Part shown: piece after piece, positions 34,729 through 43,776 of the stretch
Numbering within the stretch: position 1 is the first letter of the stretch
Layout of the letters: each line of letters opens with the position of its first letter
Assembly (NCBI GenBank): GCA_902563505.1
Contig: CACEXK010000002.1
Span: forward strand, 1-64,000
DNA: 64,000 nt
Reading direction: 5' to 3'
Source: an uncultured Alphaproteobacteria bacterium
GTDB lineage: Bacteria; Pseudomonadota; Alphaproteobacteria; Methylaequorales; Methylaequoraceae
Notes under the pieces: generated by a model
Databases searched by the model: none
The model's input: only the letters and a program-made list of their open reading frames with translations
What the model was told of the DNA's origin: nothing
Program-made: the position numbers and the translations under genes

Positions 34729-35473
34729 TGCTGTACTTTTTGATGTAGATGGAACTATTGCCGAAACTGAAGAATACCACAGAAGATCGTTTAACGAATC
34801 TTTTAAAGAGTTCAATCTAGATTGGTTTTGGGATGAAGCAATTTACAAAGAGTTAATTAATGTCGGTGGTGGTAAAGAAAGAATAATGTATCACATAAAA
34901 CGGGCATGGCCAGAGATGCTAAATTTTAAAAATCTTTCAAAATATATAGATTCTATTCACAAAATTAAGAATGAGATTTTTGAGGATTATATGGAAGATG
35001 AAAGAATTATACCCAGAACCGGAGTTTTAAGTTTAATTGAAGAACTAAAAGTAAAAGAGATAAGAATAGCATTAGTTTCTTCATCCTCAGAAGCAAACAT
35101 ATTAAACTTATTTAATAAAGCTCTAAAGATTGATCCAAATGATGAATTTGATTTAATTGCCCATGGTGACATAACAAAGAATAAGAAACCTTCTCCAGAA
35201 ATTTATGAATGGGCACTTGAAAAATTAAGACTACCTCCACAGGCATGTATTGCAATTGAGGATTCTCCGAGAGGTTTAGAATCAGCTCTAAGAGCAAATA
35301 TAAATGTAATAGTTACGCCATCTATTTTGACCTTGGATGAAAAATTCAAAGATGCTAAACTAGTTATTTCTGATTTAGGGGATAAAAAAAATCCATTTAA
35401 AACAATTAGTGGAAAGGATTATGGTTTTAGCTATGTAAACTTTGAATTATTAAACAAGATTAATAGCTATTGA
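34718..35473 (+). CDS. HAD-superfamily hydrolase, CbbY-like
   Basis: VLFDVDGTIAETEEYHRRSFNESF; KPSPEIYEWALEKL; AIEDSPRGLESALRA. Confidence 0.88.
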   Translation: MKLSAVLFDVDGTIAETEEYHRRSFNESFKEFNLDWFWDEAIYKELINVGGGKERIMYHIKRAWPEMLNFKNLSKYIDSIHKIKNEIFEDYMEDERIIPRTGVLSLIEELKVKEIRIALVSSSSEANILNLFNKALKIDPNDEFDLIAHGDITKNKKPSPEIYEWALEKLRLPPQACIAIEDSPRGLESALRANINVIVTPSILTLDEKFKDAKLVISDLGDKKNPFKTISGKDYGFSYVNFELLNKINSY

Positions 35474-35880
35474 TTTTTGAAGAAAATATAGGCCATTAAA
35501 ACTATTTGGCTTATAAAAATAATCACGCTTATTCTGTGTAGTTTTTTAAATTTGTTCTTCTTCTTTTTATCACTGGCTAGGTTTATTTTTTTTGTAAGAT
35601 ATTCTCTAGAAAAAAAATACCCACAGGTAATTATAAAAAACAGAATAGAATGCAATATATTTATATAAAAAATCATTATACTAGTAATAAAGCTTATTGT
35701 TCCCGCCCAAAGATAGAGTTTCGGAAAAATACTTCGTATAAAATTCCTTGCATTTTTCTGATCTAGATTTTTAAATGTATTAGGAGCAACTATGATTGCA
35801 AAAAATATTAAGCTACCTAGCAGAAAAGGAATCAAAAAATCCACTGCTAGGCTGCTTATAGATGAAGACGCGTTTAACAT
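35467..35880 (-). CDS. DUF4149/TMEM205-like membrane protein
   Basis: Four hydrophobic segments; FFAIIVAPNTFKNLDQKNARNFIRSIFPKLY. Confidence 0.65.
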   Translation of the reverse strand: MLNASSSISSLAVDFLIPFLLGSLIFFAIIVAPNTFKNLDQKNARNFIRSIFPKLYLWAGTISFITSIMIFYINILHSILFFIITCGYFFSREYLTKKINLASDKKKKNKFKKLHRISVIIFISQIVLMAYIFFKNQ

Positions 35881-35924
35881 TTTAAATTATTTTAGTGCTT
35901 ACTTGACTTTAATTAAATAAGAAA

Positions 35925-36314
35925 ATGAACATTAGATTTATTTTATTGATTCCAATTCTAGAAATTTTAACATTTATTCTATTTGGTGATTTTTTTGGTT
36001 TTTTTCTAGTTCTTTTTATGATTTTTTTGACTGGATTTTTAGGACTCATCTTATTTAATTCAAGGATACAAATAGATCAACTAAGGGAATTAGCATTAAA
36101 TCCTAACGATTGGGTGTATAAGAAAATTGCCGCCATTCTTCTTATAATTCCTGGTTTCATTACAGATTTTCTTGGTTTAGTTCTTTTAGTTAAGTCTTTG
36201 AGAGGATTTGCTTGGCAAATAATTGCACCAAAAAATAAAGAAAAATACAGGAATGAAAAAAATAAACAAGAAAATGTTATAGATGTTGATTATAAAGATT
36301 TAGATGAAAAATAA
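35925..36314 (+). CDS. fxsA: FxsA family membrane protein
   Basis: PILEILTFILFGDFFG, IIPGFITDFLGLVLLV. Confidence 0.85.
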   Translation: MNIRFILLIPILEILTFILFGDFFGFFLVLFMIFLTGFLGLILFNSRIQIDQLRELALNPNDWVYKKIAAILLIIPGFITDFLGLVLLVKSLRGFAWQIIAPKNKEKYRNEKNKQENVIDVDYKDLDEK

Positions 36315-36585
36315 TTATTGTAATTTCTTTGGTAAAGTTCTCGGAAGAGTCCAAGGAGTCGGTTATAGAGCTTGGTTTAAGAAAACTGCACAAAATCTAA
36401 ATGTAAATGGTTGGGTAAAAAATTGTGAGGATAATTCAGTTGAATTTGAAATTTTTGCAAAAAGAGAGATTTTAGAAAAATTTATAAAATTGTGTTATCA
36501 AGGACCTATTTTTTGTAAGGTTAATAAAATAATTATCACTGAAAAGCCAAAAAAAGAATTTGACGGTATCGAAATAATCTACTAA
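36304..36585 (+). CDS. acyP: Acylphosphatase
   Basis: GKVLGRVQGVGYRAWFKKTAQNLNVNGWVKN. Confidence 0.93.
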   Translation: MKNNYCNFFGKVLGRVQGVGYRAWFKKTAQNLNVNGWVKNCEDNSVEFEIFAKREILEKFIKLCYQGPIFCKVNKIIITEKPKKEFDGIEIIY

Positions 36586-37164
36586 ATGAAAATTTTTTTC
36601 TTAAGACACACATCTTTGAATGTTACACCTGATATGTTTTATGGACAAACTGACCTTGATGTTTCTGAAAATTTTGAGTTAGAATTGAAGGCCATAAAAG
36701 AAAAAATAAAAAAACAAAAAATCGACTTAGATAAAATAAAATTCTTTTCTAGTCCATTAAAAAGATGTCTCAAGTTAGCAAAATCAATTTCATCTAAAAT
36801 TAATGTTGATGATAGGTTAAAGGAATTAAATCTGGGTGATTGGGAGATGAAATCTAAAAGAAGTATTCCAAAAAAAATGGTTGATAAATGGGAAGCTGAT
36901 TTAATGAGTTTTAAAATTCCCAACGGTGAAAGTAACAAAGAGTTTTTAGAGAGACTTGAAAACTTTATTAAAGAGATTTTAGAACTCAAACAAGATATTT
37001 TTATTATAGCTCACGCTGGATCAATAAACGGGTTGATCTCAATTTTAATCAAAAAGCCTTTTGACAAACTTTTGAAGAATTATTGGGAGAAAATTAGTTA
37101 TGGATCTCTCTCATTATTAGAAATTAAAGACAACATAACAAAAATTAAATTTATAGGAAAATAG
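36586..37164 (+). CDS. Histidine phosphatase (phosphoglycerate mutase-like)
   Basis: IFFLRHTSLN; FSSPLKRCLKLAKSI; IIAHAGSINGLI. Confidence 0.85.
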   Translation: MKIFFLRHTSLNVTPDMFYGQTDLDVSENFELELKAIKEKIKKQKIDLDKIKFFSSPLKRCLKLAKSISSKINVDDRLKELNLGDWEMKSKRSIPKKMVDKWEADLMSFKIPNGESNKEFLERLENFIKEILELKQDIFIIAHAGSINGLISILIKKPFDKLLKNYWEKISYGSLSLLEIKDNITKIKFIGK

Positions 37165-37167
37165 TAA

Positions 37168-37881
37168 TTGTTTGGCCTTCTAAAAAAAATGAATTCTAAA
37201 AATGAAATCATTTCAAATGTGAAAATAATTAGAACAAAAAAAAGGATAAGGTCTGTACTAACTAGGGTTAGAAATGGTACCCCAGAAATAATTTGCCCAT
37301 ATTTTACTAGTCAAAAGTCTTTAGAAAAAATCATAAGTAAGAATAAAGAATGGATTGCAAGGAAAGTTGAAGAGGATAGAAAAAGAGAGTATTTTTTGAA
37401 ACAACTAAAAGATGGTAAATATATTTTTTTTCTTGGAAAAAAACTTAAAATTCATCTTGTAACAAATAATAATGATAAAATAGAAATCTTAAAAAATAAA
37501 ATTTTTGTATATACATCTAAGAAGAATACGAAGATCAATGAACTTTTAAAAAAATGGTTAAAGAACTTTGCAGGTCGATACTTACTTGAACGTTCAAAAA
37601 AAATATCAGAAAAAATAAAAATTAGATTTAAAAAACTGAAGATTAAAACTTATAAAGCGAGGTGGGGAAGTTGTAGTACAAACTCCGAAATTTCTTTGAA
37701 TTGGAAATTAATAATGCTTCCGAAGGATATTATTGATTATGTAATTACACATGAGTTATGCCATGTAATAGAACCAAATCATTCAAAATCATTCTGGTCA
37801 TTAGTTAAGTCTTTTGATCCAGACTATAAAAATAAAGATAAATGGTTAAAAATAAATGGAAATCCAATAATTCTTTTTTGA
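37168..37881 (+). CDS. YgjP/SprT-like zinc metallopeptidase (M48/DUF45)
   Basis: RWGSCSTNSEISLNWKLIMLPKDIIDYVITHELCHVIEPNHSKSFW. Confidence 0.9.
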   Translation: MFGLLKKMNSKNEIISNVKIIRTKKRIRSVLTRVRNGTPEIICPYFTSQKSLEKIISKNKEWIARKVEEDRKREYFLKQLKDGKYIFFLGKKLKIHLVTNNNDKIEILKNKIFVYTSKKNTKINELLKKWLKNFAGRYLLERSKKISEKIKIRFKKLKIKTYKARWGSCSTNSEISLNWKLIMLPKDIIDYVITHELCHVIEPNHSKSFWSLVKSFDPDYKNKDKWLKINGNPIILF

Positions 37882-37960
37882 ATTTTTTCTTTGTCTAATT
37901 TTAATTATTCATTAAAGGATCATGTACTATTGAATGCAACTAATCCTTCTAATAAGATAA

Positions 37961-38701
37961 ATGAATATTGAATACAGGTTGTCTATGTTTAAAAGAATCA
38001 GAAAAAGCATTAAGTTATCTTTCATTTATGAATTATTGAAAAATTACTTTGGAGACTATAAAAAGTCCTATGCTGATAGTTTTGGGGAGGATCTTTTCGT
38101 TGAATATTTTTTTAGAAATTTAGATATAGGATTTTATGTTGATATTGGGTGTAATCTTCCAAAAAGTAGATCATTAACTTATCTATTATATAAAAAAAAA
38201 TGGAGAGGAATAAAAATAGATATTTCAGAAAGATCAATCGACTTAAATAAAATAATTCGAAGAAGAGATATTAATTTAAACCTGTCTGTTGGCAAAGTTG
38301 AAAAGACAGTAAAATCATTTATCTTCTATAATAATTGTTCTATGAATACTGTAGATAAAGACTTTAAAAAATTTACTGAAAAAAGCGTAAATAAGAAACC
38401 AATAATAAAAAAAATTGAGCAAAAAAAATTAAATACAATTTTAGATACTTATAATATAAAAAAGATAAATTTTTTAAAAATTGATGTTGAAGGATATGAA
38501 TTTGAAGTATTGCAGGGATTTAATTTAAAAAAATTTGATCCGGATTTAGTTTCTATTGAAATTCATGACGAAGCCTGTCCACCGATAAAAAATAGAGTTT
38601 ATAATTATTTTATAAAAAACAACTATCAACTTGTATCTATATATGGCTATACATATTTTTTTTCAAAAAAAGAAAAGAAAAATATTCATTTTAATTATTG
38701 A
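37961..38701 (+). CDS. FkbM-family methyltransferase
   Basis: GFYVDIGCNLPKSRSLTYLLYKKKWRGIKIDIS; KINFLKIDVEGYEFEVLQGF. Confidence 0.85.
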   Translation: MNIEYRLSMFKRIRKSIKLSFIYELLKNYFGDYKKSYADSFGEDLFVEYFFRNLDIGFYVDIGCNLPKSRSLTYLLYKKKWRGIKIDISERSIDLNKIIRRRDINLNLSVGKVEKTVKSFIFYNNCSMNTVDKDFKKFTEKSVNKKPIIKKIEQKKLNTILDTYNIKKINFLKIDVEGYEFEVLQGFNLKKFDPDLVSIEIHDEACPPIKNRVYNYFIKNNYQLVSIYGYTYFFSKKEKKNIHFNY

Positions 38702-38767
38702 CTAATTGATCTAATAAATGTTTAAAAATTTTTAAAGAAAATTTTATAAAAAATACTTTTGTTTTTT

Positions 38768-38844
38768 TGGTGCGCCCGAAAGGAGTCGAACCCTTAACCT
38801 TTTGAGCCGAAATCAAATGCTCTATCCAATTGAGCTACGGGCGC
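38768..38844 (-). tRNA. tRNA-Arg (anticodon TCG), CCA encoded
   Basis: Reverse complement GCGCCCGTAGCTCAATTGGATAGAGCATTTGATTTCGGCTCAAAAGGTTAAGGGTTCGACTCCTTTCGGGCGCACCA folds into a full cloverleaf; anticodon loop TTTCGGC. Confidence 0.95.
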
Positions 38845-38862
38845 TATTCAGTAATTAATTTA

Positions 38863-40170
38863 TCAACTATCATAACCATGAGAAAGTTTATTCATTTTTT
38901 TTTGAAGAAAGATAATTAAAACCCCAATGAAAGAACAGATAAATGTTATTCCTAAAAAAACAGTTTTTTCCCCAAGCTTATCAGAATACTGCCCAATTGT
39001 ACCTGCCAATTTGTTTCCAATTCCAATTGCAGCAAAGTAAAGCCCCATGATGCTTGCTATAATTTTTTTTGGAGAAAGTTTTGTTATATAAGACAAGATA
39101 ACAGGTGAAGCACAAAGTTCACCTATTGTATGAAATAGATACGCAAGTATGAGCCAATGCATTGATGATTTCCCAAATTGATGTGACTCAACTGACGCAA
39201 AATACATAAAAATAAACCCCATACCCATTATAATTAATCCAATAGCAATTTTAAAAATCGATGAGCTAAAAATTTTTTTTTTTCTCATCAATAACCAAAA
39301 AGATGAAACATAAAACCCTAGAAAAATTATTAAGAGAGGGTTAATTGATTGAAACCAACCAGCAGGTATTTCAAAATTTAAAAAATCTAAGAACCTATCT
39401 GTTTTTTCATAAGCATAAATATTCATGAGTCCTCCAGCCTGCTCAAATGAGGCCCAAAATATTACTAAAATTATTGATGCAATTAGTATTAATTTTAATC
39501 TATCAATTTCTTTTGGTGTAAATTTGAGATTTTTAAAATATGTTTTCTCAACTCGTCTTGTTTTTAATTTTTTTTTCCCAGTAATAAAGAATAATTGACC
39601 AATAATCATCCCAAACCCTGCCAAAGAAAATCCGTAATGCCAGCCATGAACTTCGCCAATATACCCAACAATCAAACTAGCAAAAAAAGCCCCAAAATTT
39701 ATACCTATATAGAAAATTGTGAAGCCTTGATCTCTTCTAACATCATTTTTTTTATATAGTCCACCTACTAAGGTCGAAATATTTGGTTTTAACAGGCCTA
39801 CCCCTAGAATTATAAAAATAAGACCTGAAAAAAAAAAAAACTCACTCTTCAAAGCCAATAATAAATGACCAATACAAAGCAATGCTCCTCCTAGAGTTAC
39901 AGCATTTATATTATTTAAATATTTGTCTCCGAGCAATCCTCCTGGAACGCATGCAATGTAAACCAATGCCGTATACCAGCCATAGAGATACAGTGCCTCT
40001 TGATTTGACCAGCCCATACCAGGGTTGTCTCCAGATGTCTCGGATATAAGGAATAAAACTAGAATTGCTCTCATTCCATAAAAACTAAATCTTTCCCATA
40101 ACTCTGTGAAAAAAAGAGTTAATAACCCTGGGGGATGTCCTGATAATTCTCTGGTAAAGTTAAGGTTCAT
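38863..40170 (-). CDS. POT/PTR family peptide transporter
   Basis: FFTELWERFSFYGMRAILVLFL; FTIFYIGINFGAFFASLIVGYIGE. Confidence 0.9.
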   Translation of the reverse strand: MNLNFTRELSGHPPGLLTLFFTELWERFSFYGMRAILVLFLISETSGDNPGMGWSNQEALYLYGWYTALVYIACVPGGLLGDKYLNNINAVTLGGALLCIGHLLLALKSEFFFFSGLIFIILGVGLLKPNISTLVGGLYKKNDVRRDQGFTIFYIGINFGAFFASLIVGYIGEVHGWHYGFSLAGFGMIIGQLFFITGKKKLKTRRVEKTYFKNLKFTPKEIDRLKLILIASIILVIFWASFEQAGGLMNIYAYEKTDRFLDFLNFEIPAGWFQSINPLLIIFLGFYVSSFWLLMRKKKIFSSSIFKIAIGLIIMGMGFIFMYFASVESHQFGKSSMHWLILAYLFHTIGELCASPVILSYITKLSPKKIIASIMGLYFAAIGIGNKLAGTIGQYSDKLGEKTVFLGITFICSFIGVLIIFLQKKMNKLSHGYDS

Positions 40171-40179
40171 GAGAAAGGA

Positions 40180-40605
40180 TTAGTTGTGTGAATCAATCTG
40201 CTCAAGATCTTGCAGATGAGTCTTAAGAGCTTTACTGCTTAAATTTATCTCAATTAAGAAAAAGATTATTGCAATTGAAAAAAATAAAACTGCTGGAATA
40301 AAAAAAATTAAAGCAAATTCAATTTCAAAAATTCCAATTATTATTGTAAATAAATTAAACAAAAAGGATAAACCTGAAAAAAACTGCATTAACTTAACAT
40401 ACCTAAGCCTTATATTAAGTACTTTTATTTGTTCTAAATATTTTTTTTCTTGTTTGCTCTTTTTATTTATTTTTACATCAATAAAATCACTATGAACTTT
40501 TCTTATGAGTGAACTTATTGCAATCCACCTGTTTCCAAATGTCAGCATCATTAATGGAATTGCTGGAAACAAAAAAGCTGGAAATGTAAGTTGAAAATTG
40601 TACAT
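40180..40605 (-). CDS. DUF2721-like membrane protein
   Basis: FPAIPLMMLTFGNRWIAISSLIRKVH; three hydrophobic segments. Confidence 0.6.
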   Translation of the reverse strand: MYNFQLTFPAFLFPAIPLMMLTFGNRWIAISSLIRKVHSDFIDVKINKKSKQEKKYLEQIKVLNIRLRYVKLMQFFSGLSFLFNLFTIIIGIFEIEFALIFFIPAVLFFSIAIIFFLIEINLSSKALKTHLQDLEQIDSHN

Positions 40606-41056
40606 AATTAATTTTATGATTTATTATTATTATAATTACAAATTAGGACTTTACCTTAAAATAAATTTTTTAAAAAATGAAAATTTAGTTTATAAATTGA
40701 CAAAACTTCATCTACCGCTGCCTAAAAATCTTTTTGTTGGAGAATTTAGTTTGTTGAAAAATTTTTTTTTAGGTAATAAAAAAAAAATTGATGTTAAATT
40801 TGATTTTTCAGGACTTAGTAATAATTTTGTAAAAGTTCTAAAATTAATTATTGAAATACCCTACGGTAAGCTAGTTACATATTCTTCCTTGTCATCAAAA
40901 TTAGGTTTTAATCCTAGATATGTTGGTTATGTTTGTAAAAACAACCCCTATCCGATTTTTATTCCCTGCCATAGAATTATTTCGAAGAATGGAGCTAATT
41001 TTTATCAGTGGGGCGAAAATACGAAAGTATTTATTCAGAATCTTGAAAGAGTATGA
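40598..41056 (+). CDS. Methylated-DNA-protein cysteine methyltransferase (start uncertain)
   Basis: IPYGKLVTYSSLSSKLGFNPRYVGYVCKNNPYPIFIPCHRIISKNG contains the PCHR active site. Confidence 0.88.
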   Translation: MYIINFMIYYYYNYKLGLYLKINFLKNENLVYKLTKLHLPLPKNLFVGEFSLLKNFFLGNKKKIDVKFDFSGLSNNFVKVLKLIIEIPYGKLVTYSSLSSKLGFNPRYVGYVCKNNPYPIFIPCHRIISKNGANFYQWGENTKVFIQNLERV

Positions 41057-41171
41057 AATTGGCATGTTAATTGCTTATTTAAGTTACTTTCTGCAAAGTG
41101 TCAGAAATTTGAATGATGGGAAGGTCTAACAGCATAATATTTCCTCCCTTATAAAAGAGATCTTCCCCAAT

Positions 41172-41390
41172 TCAATCATCAATGTCCATAATAAAATTTT
41201 TAAGAAAATCTATTTGATCATCTTTAACATCCTTGTATGAGCAACCAAATTTTTCGTTTATAATTGAACAAATGTGGGCGTATGGATTTCGTCCTTTTGG
41301 ATGATTTGGAAGTGGTTTAAGTTTGAATTTTAATTCGTCTCCCTTTTTTTGTATTAAAGCCCAAATCATTTTTCGATTGTTATCTTTCAT
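41172..41390 (-). CDS. Small conserved-looking hypothetical protein
   Basis: 72-aa ORF in a co-directional run; no recognised family. Confidence 0.5.
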   Translation of the reverse strand: MKDNNRKMIWALIQKKGDELKFKLKPLPNHPKGRNPYAHICSIINEKFGCSYKDVKDDQIDFLKNFIMDIDD

Positions 41391-41394
41391 TCTT

Positions 41395-41652
41395 TTATCT
41401 AATCCCTTGATTAGTTCTTATCCTTGCTTTTTTTTTAGGTCTTTTAAACATTTTATTTCTTTCAATTTTTTTTTTAATTTTTTTTTTTTGGATTGTATAT
41501 TTGTAACCTGGTTTAGGTGGGGGGAGTTTGACAAATGTCCCGTCGTCTTTGATTATAAAATAATTACCATTAATATCTTGAATCACCTCATCAGCAAAAC
41601 TCAAATTTTGATAAAAAATTAATGTAAAAAGAGTGAAGTAAAAATATCTCAT
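41395..41652 (-). CDS. Small secreted basic hypothetical protein
   Basis: Signal peptide (MRYFYFTLFTLIFYQNLSFADE) followed by a Lys/Arg-rich C-terminus; tightly packed with neighbours. Confidence 0.55.
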   Translation of the reverse strand: MRYFYFTLFTLIFYQNLSFADEVIQDINGNYFIIKDDGTFVKLPPPKPGYKYTIQKKKIKKKIERNKMFKRPKKKARIRTNQGIR

Positions 41653-42647
41653 TAGTCTAGAATATGATAAAATTTTTTATTTTGAAGCTCTTTTAGACTA
41701 TTTGTGAAACTTTTTAGATTCATTACAGAATCTTTATCAAATATCCATTCCTTAATCTCTCTTGAAATAAAATCACCTTGAATATCTCTTAGCATCATAT
41801 GATAGCTGAAATTATATACACCTAGTTTAACTAGTTTACCTAAGTTTTTTTTAACATCTTCATTTTCTAATAATTTTAAAAGAGGTTTTCTGGGAACAAT
41901 TTCATCCTTGACAGGAACTAAAAGGAGTGTTTCATAATTAGGGTTTTTAAAAAAATTTAATGAATTTTTATATGATAGATCCATTAATCTTATCATTCCG
42001 TATAAACTTCTAAAATTTGGTTCATGAACAAAAAAGGGATCCTCAGATAATTCTTTCAATATTTCAATATTATCACATGCTTTAACATCCACCCAACTTT
42101 TTCCACTAATTTTTATTTTTGGGAAAATATTTGAAAAAACTTTCATCGTAAAACTTTTAAAAAAGTTATTTTGCGAAAAATCCCATACAGCAGGCGCGAT
42201 GAGAATTATTCCCTCTATTGGTAAATTTTTTTGTGAATTTGCAAGACTAAGAACTATTGCACCTCCCATACTCTCACCCATTAAAAAAATTTTTTTACTT
42301 GGATTTTTTCTCTTTATTGTTTTTATTTTATTTTTAACATCTTCAATATGAAAATTTAAATTATACCATTCCCCCCTGTTACTATTCCTACCAAAGCCTT
42401 GAAGATCATAGGCAATAGTTCTAATTCCAAATTTCATAAAAAATTCTGCAGGTAATTTGAAAGAATTTGAATAATCATTATAGCCATGAATTGCAAGGAC
42501 AATTATTTGATTATTCTTTTTAGGGGACCAATCCTTAAAGAAAAAATTATATTCGTTTTGATTTACTCTAGAACTTAATATTTGATTATTATTTTGACAT
42601 CCTGTGAAAAGAAAAGAAAGACAAAAAATTATAGCTATTTTTTCAAT
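41652..42647 (-). CDS. Lipoprotein alpha/beta hydrolase (lysophospholipase-like); probable non-ATG start
   Basis: ORF track begins at ATG 42437 (mid-fold), but the same frame continues upstream as ...IIEKIAIIFCLSFLFTGC|QNNNQILSSRVNQNEYNFFFKDWSPKKNNQIIVLAIHGYNDYSNSFKLPAEFF-MKFGIRTIAYDLQGFG with lipobox FTGC; GESMGG nucleophile elbow. Confidence 0.75.
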   Translation of the reverse strand: MEKIAIIFCLSFLFTGCQNNNQILSSRVNQNEYNFFFKDWSPKKNNQIIVLAIHGYNDYSNSFKLPAEFFMKFGIRTIAYDLQGFGRNSNRGEWYNLNFHIEDVKNKIKTIKRKNPSKKIFLMGESMGGAIVLSLANSQKNLPIEGIILIAPAVWDFSQNNFFKSFTMKVFSNIFPKIKISGKSWVDVKACDNIEILKELSEDPFFVHEPNFRSLYGMIRLMDLSYKNSLNFFKNPNYETLLLVPVKDEIVPRKPLLKLLENEDVKKNLGKLVKLGVYNFSYHMMLRDIQGDFISREIKEWIFDKDSVMNLKSFTNSLKELQNKKFYHILD

Positions 42648-43549
42648 AATTTTAAAAATATGTCCTCTAAGTCTGATTCTTTGGTTGAAATTTCTTTTAG
42701 TTTAAACTTTTGATCTGCTAAGTTTTTTAAGATTTCAGCAGTAGTAATTTGACTTTTTTTAAATTTAAGAATCAAAGATTTCTGATTTTTAAAAATACAG
42801 TATTTTTTTATTTTTCTGGGCAAAGATTTAATTGGTTCTGAAAATTCAACAGCTAGTTCTTTTTCATCGAGTAAATTTAGCAAATTTTTTTTTGTGTCAC
42901 ATGCTATTACTCTTCCTTTGTTAATAACAGCTATTTGGTCACATAAAATTTCCGCCTCTTTAAGATAGTGGGTAGTTAAAATTATTGTCACACCACTTTT
43001 ATTTAATTTTCGTATTGATTCCCAGAGTTTACTTCTTAGTTCAACATCAACGCCAGCCGTAGGTTCATCAAGAATCAATAAAGAAGGATTATGAACCATT
43101 GCTTTTGCAACCATTAATCTTCTTTTCATACCTCCGGAAAGGCTTCTTGAGTAGGCATTAGCTTTATTTTTTAAGTCAAGGTCATTTAGTATTTGTAAAT
43201 TTCTTTTTTCATTCTTCCATATACCATATAACCCAGACTGGATCTCCATTATTTGCATTGGTGTAAAGAATGGGTCAATGTTAATTTCTTGAGGAACAAC
43301 CCCCATATTTCCTCTGACCGTCTTTGGGTCGCTATCTAAGTCAAGTCCAAAAACATCAACTTTTCCAGAAGTTTTATTTGATAAACCAGAAAGAATATTT
43401 ATAAAAGTACTTTTACCAGCACCATTAGGTCCTAATAAACCAAAAATGGAACCTTCATTAATTGATAAATCAATATGATCGAGAGCAAAAGAACCTTCAG
43501 GATTATATCTTTTAGCTAAACCCGTAACATCAATAATTTTTTTTTTCAT
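42635..43549 (-). CDS. ABC transporter ATP-binding protein (ABC-2 type)
   Basis: LLGPNGAGKSTFINIL Walker A; SLSGGMKRRLMVAKAMVHNPSLLILDEPTAGVD. Confidence 0.93.
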   Translation of the reverse strand: MKKKIIDVTGLAKRYNPEGSFALDHIDLSINEGSIFGLLGPNGAGKSTFINILSGLSNKTSGKVDVFGLDLDSDPKTVRGNMGVVPQEINIDPFFTPMQIMEIQSGLYGIWKNEKRNLQILNDLDLKNKANAYSRSLSGGMKRRLMVAKAMVHNPSLLILDEPTAGVDVELRSKLWESIRKLNKSGVTIILTTHYLKEAEILCDQIAVINKGRVIACDTKKNLLNLLDEKELAVEFSEPIKSLPRKIKKYCIFKNQKSLILKFKKSQITTAEILKNLADQKFKLKEISTKESDLEDIFLKLLKK

Positions 43550-43611
43550 TACATTTTGATTAATATTATATTATTTAAATTAAAAAATATGTTATTCTAA
43601 AATTTAATTCC

Positions 43612-43776
43612 ATGAGTTTAAATTTTCAAACAAATATTAAATATATAGATGGTGATCGTGTAAGTTGTAGTGGAGGTGATTGGTCAAAAGAATCTCATCC
43701 GCTTATATACCTTGATTTATCATCAGGAAAAATAATTAATTGCCCATATTGTAGCATGAAGTTTAAAAAACGATGA
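43612..43776 (+). CDS. zf-CHCC zinc-finger domain protein (54 aa, absent from supplied ORF track)
   Basis: Translated by eye: MSLNFQTNIKYIDGDRVSCSGGDWSKESHPLIYLDLSSGKIINCPYCSMKFKKR*; C..H..CPYC pattern as in NDUFS6-like zf-CHCC; ATGA overlap with polA. Confidence 0.85.
   Translation: MSLNFQTNIKYIDGDRVSCSGGDWSKESHPLIYLDLSSGKIINCPYCSMKFKKR

Noticed and set aside
32356-35473. UDP-sugar decarboxylase-hldE-HAD block as a capsule or novel glycan cluster
   Set aside because: No glycosyltransferases, flippase or polymerase nearby; these are standard LPS/heptose precursor functions
38768-38844. tRNA-Arg with TCG anticodon as an unusual decoding feature
   Set aside because: The sequence closely resembles ordinary alphaproteobacterial tRNA-Arg; no abnormal structure
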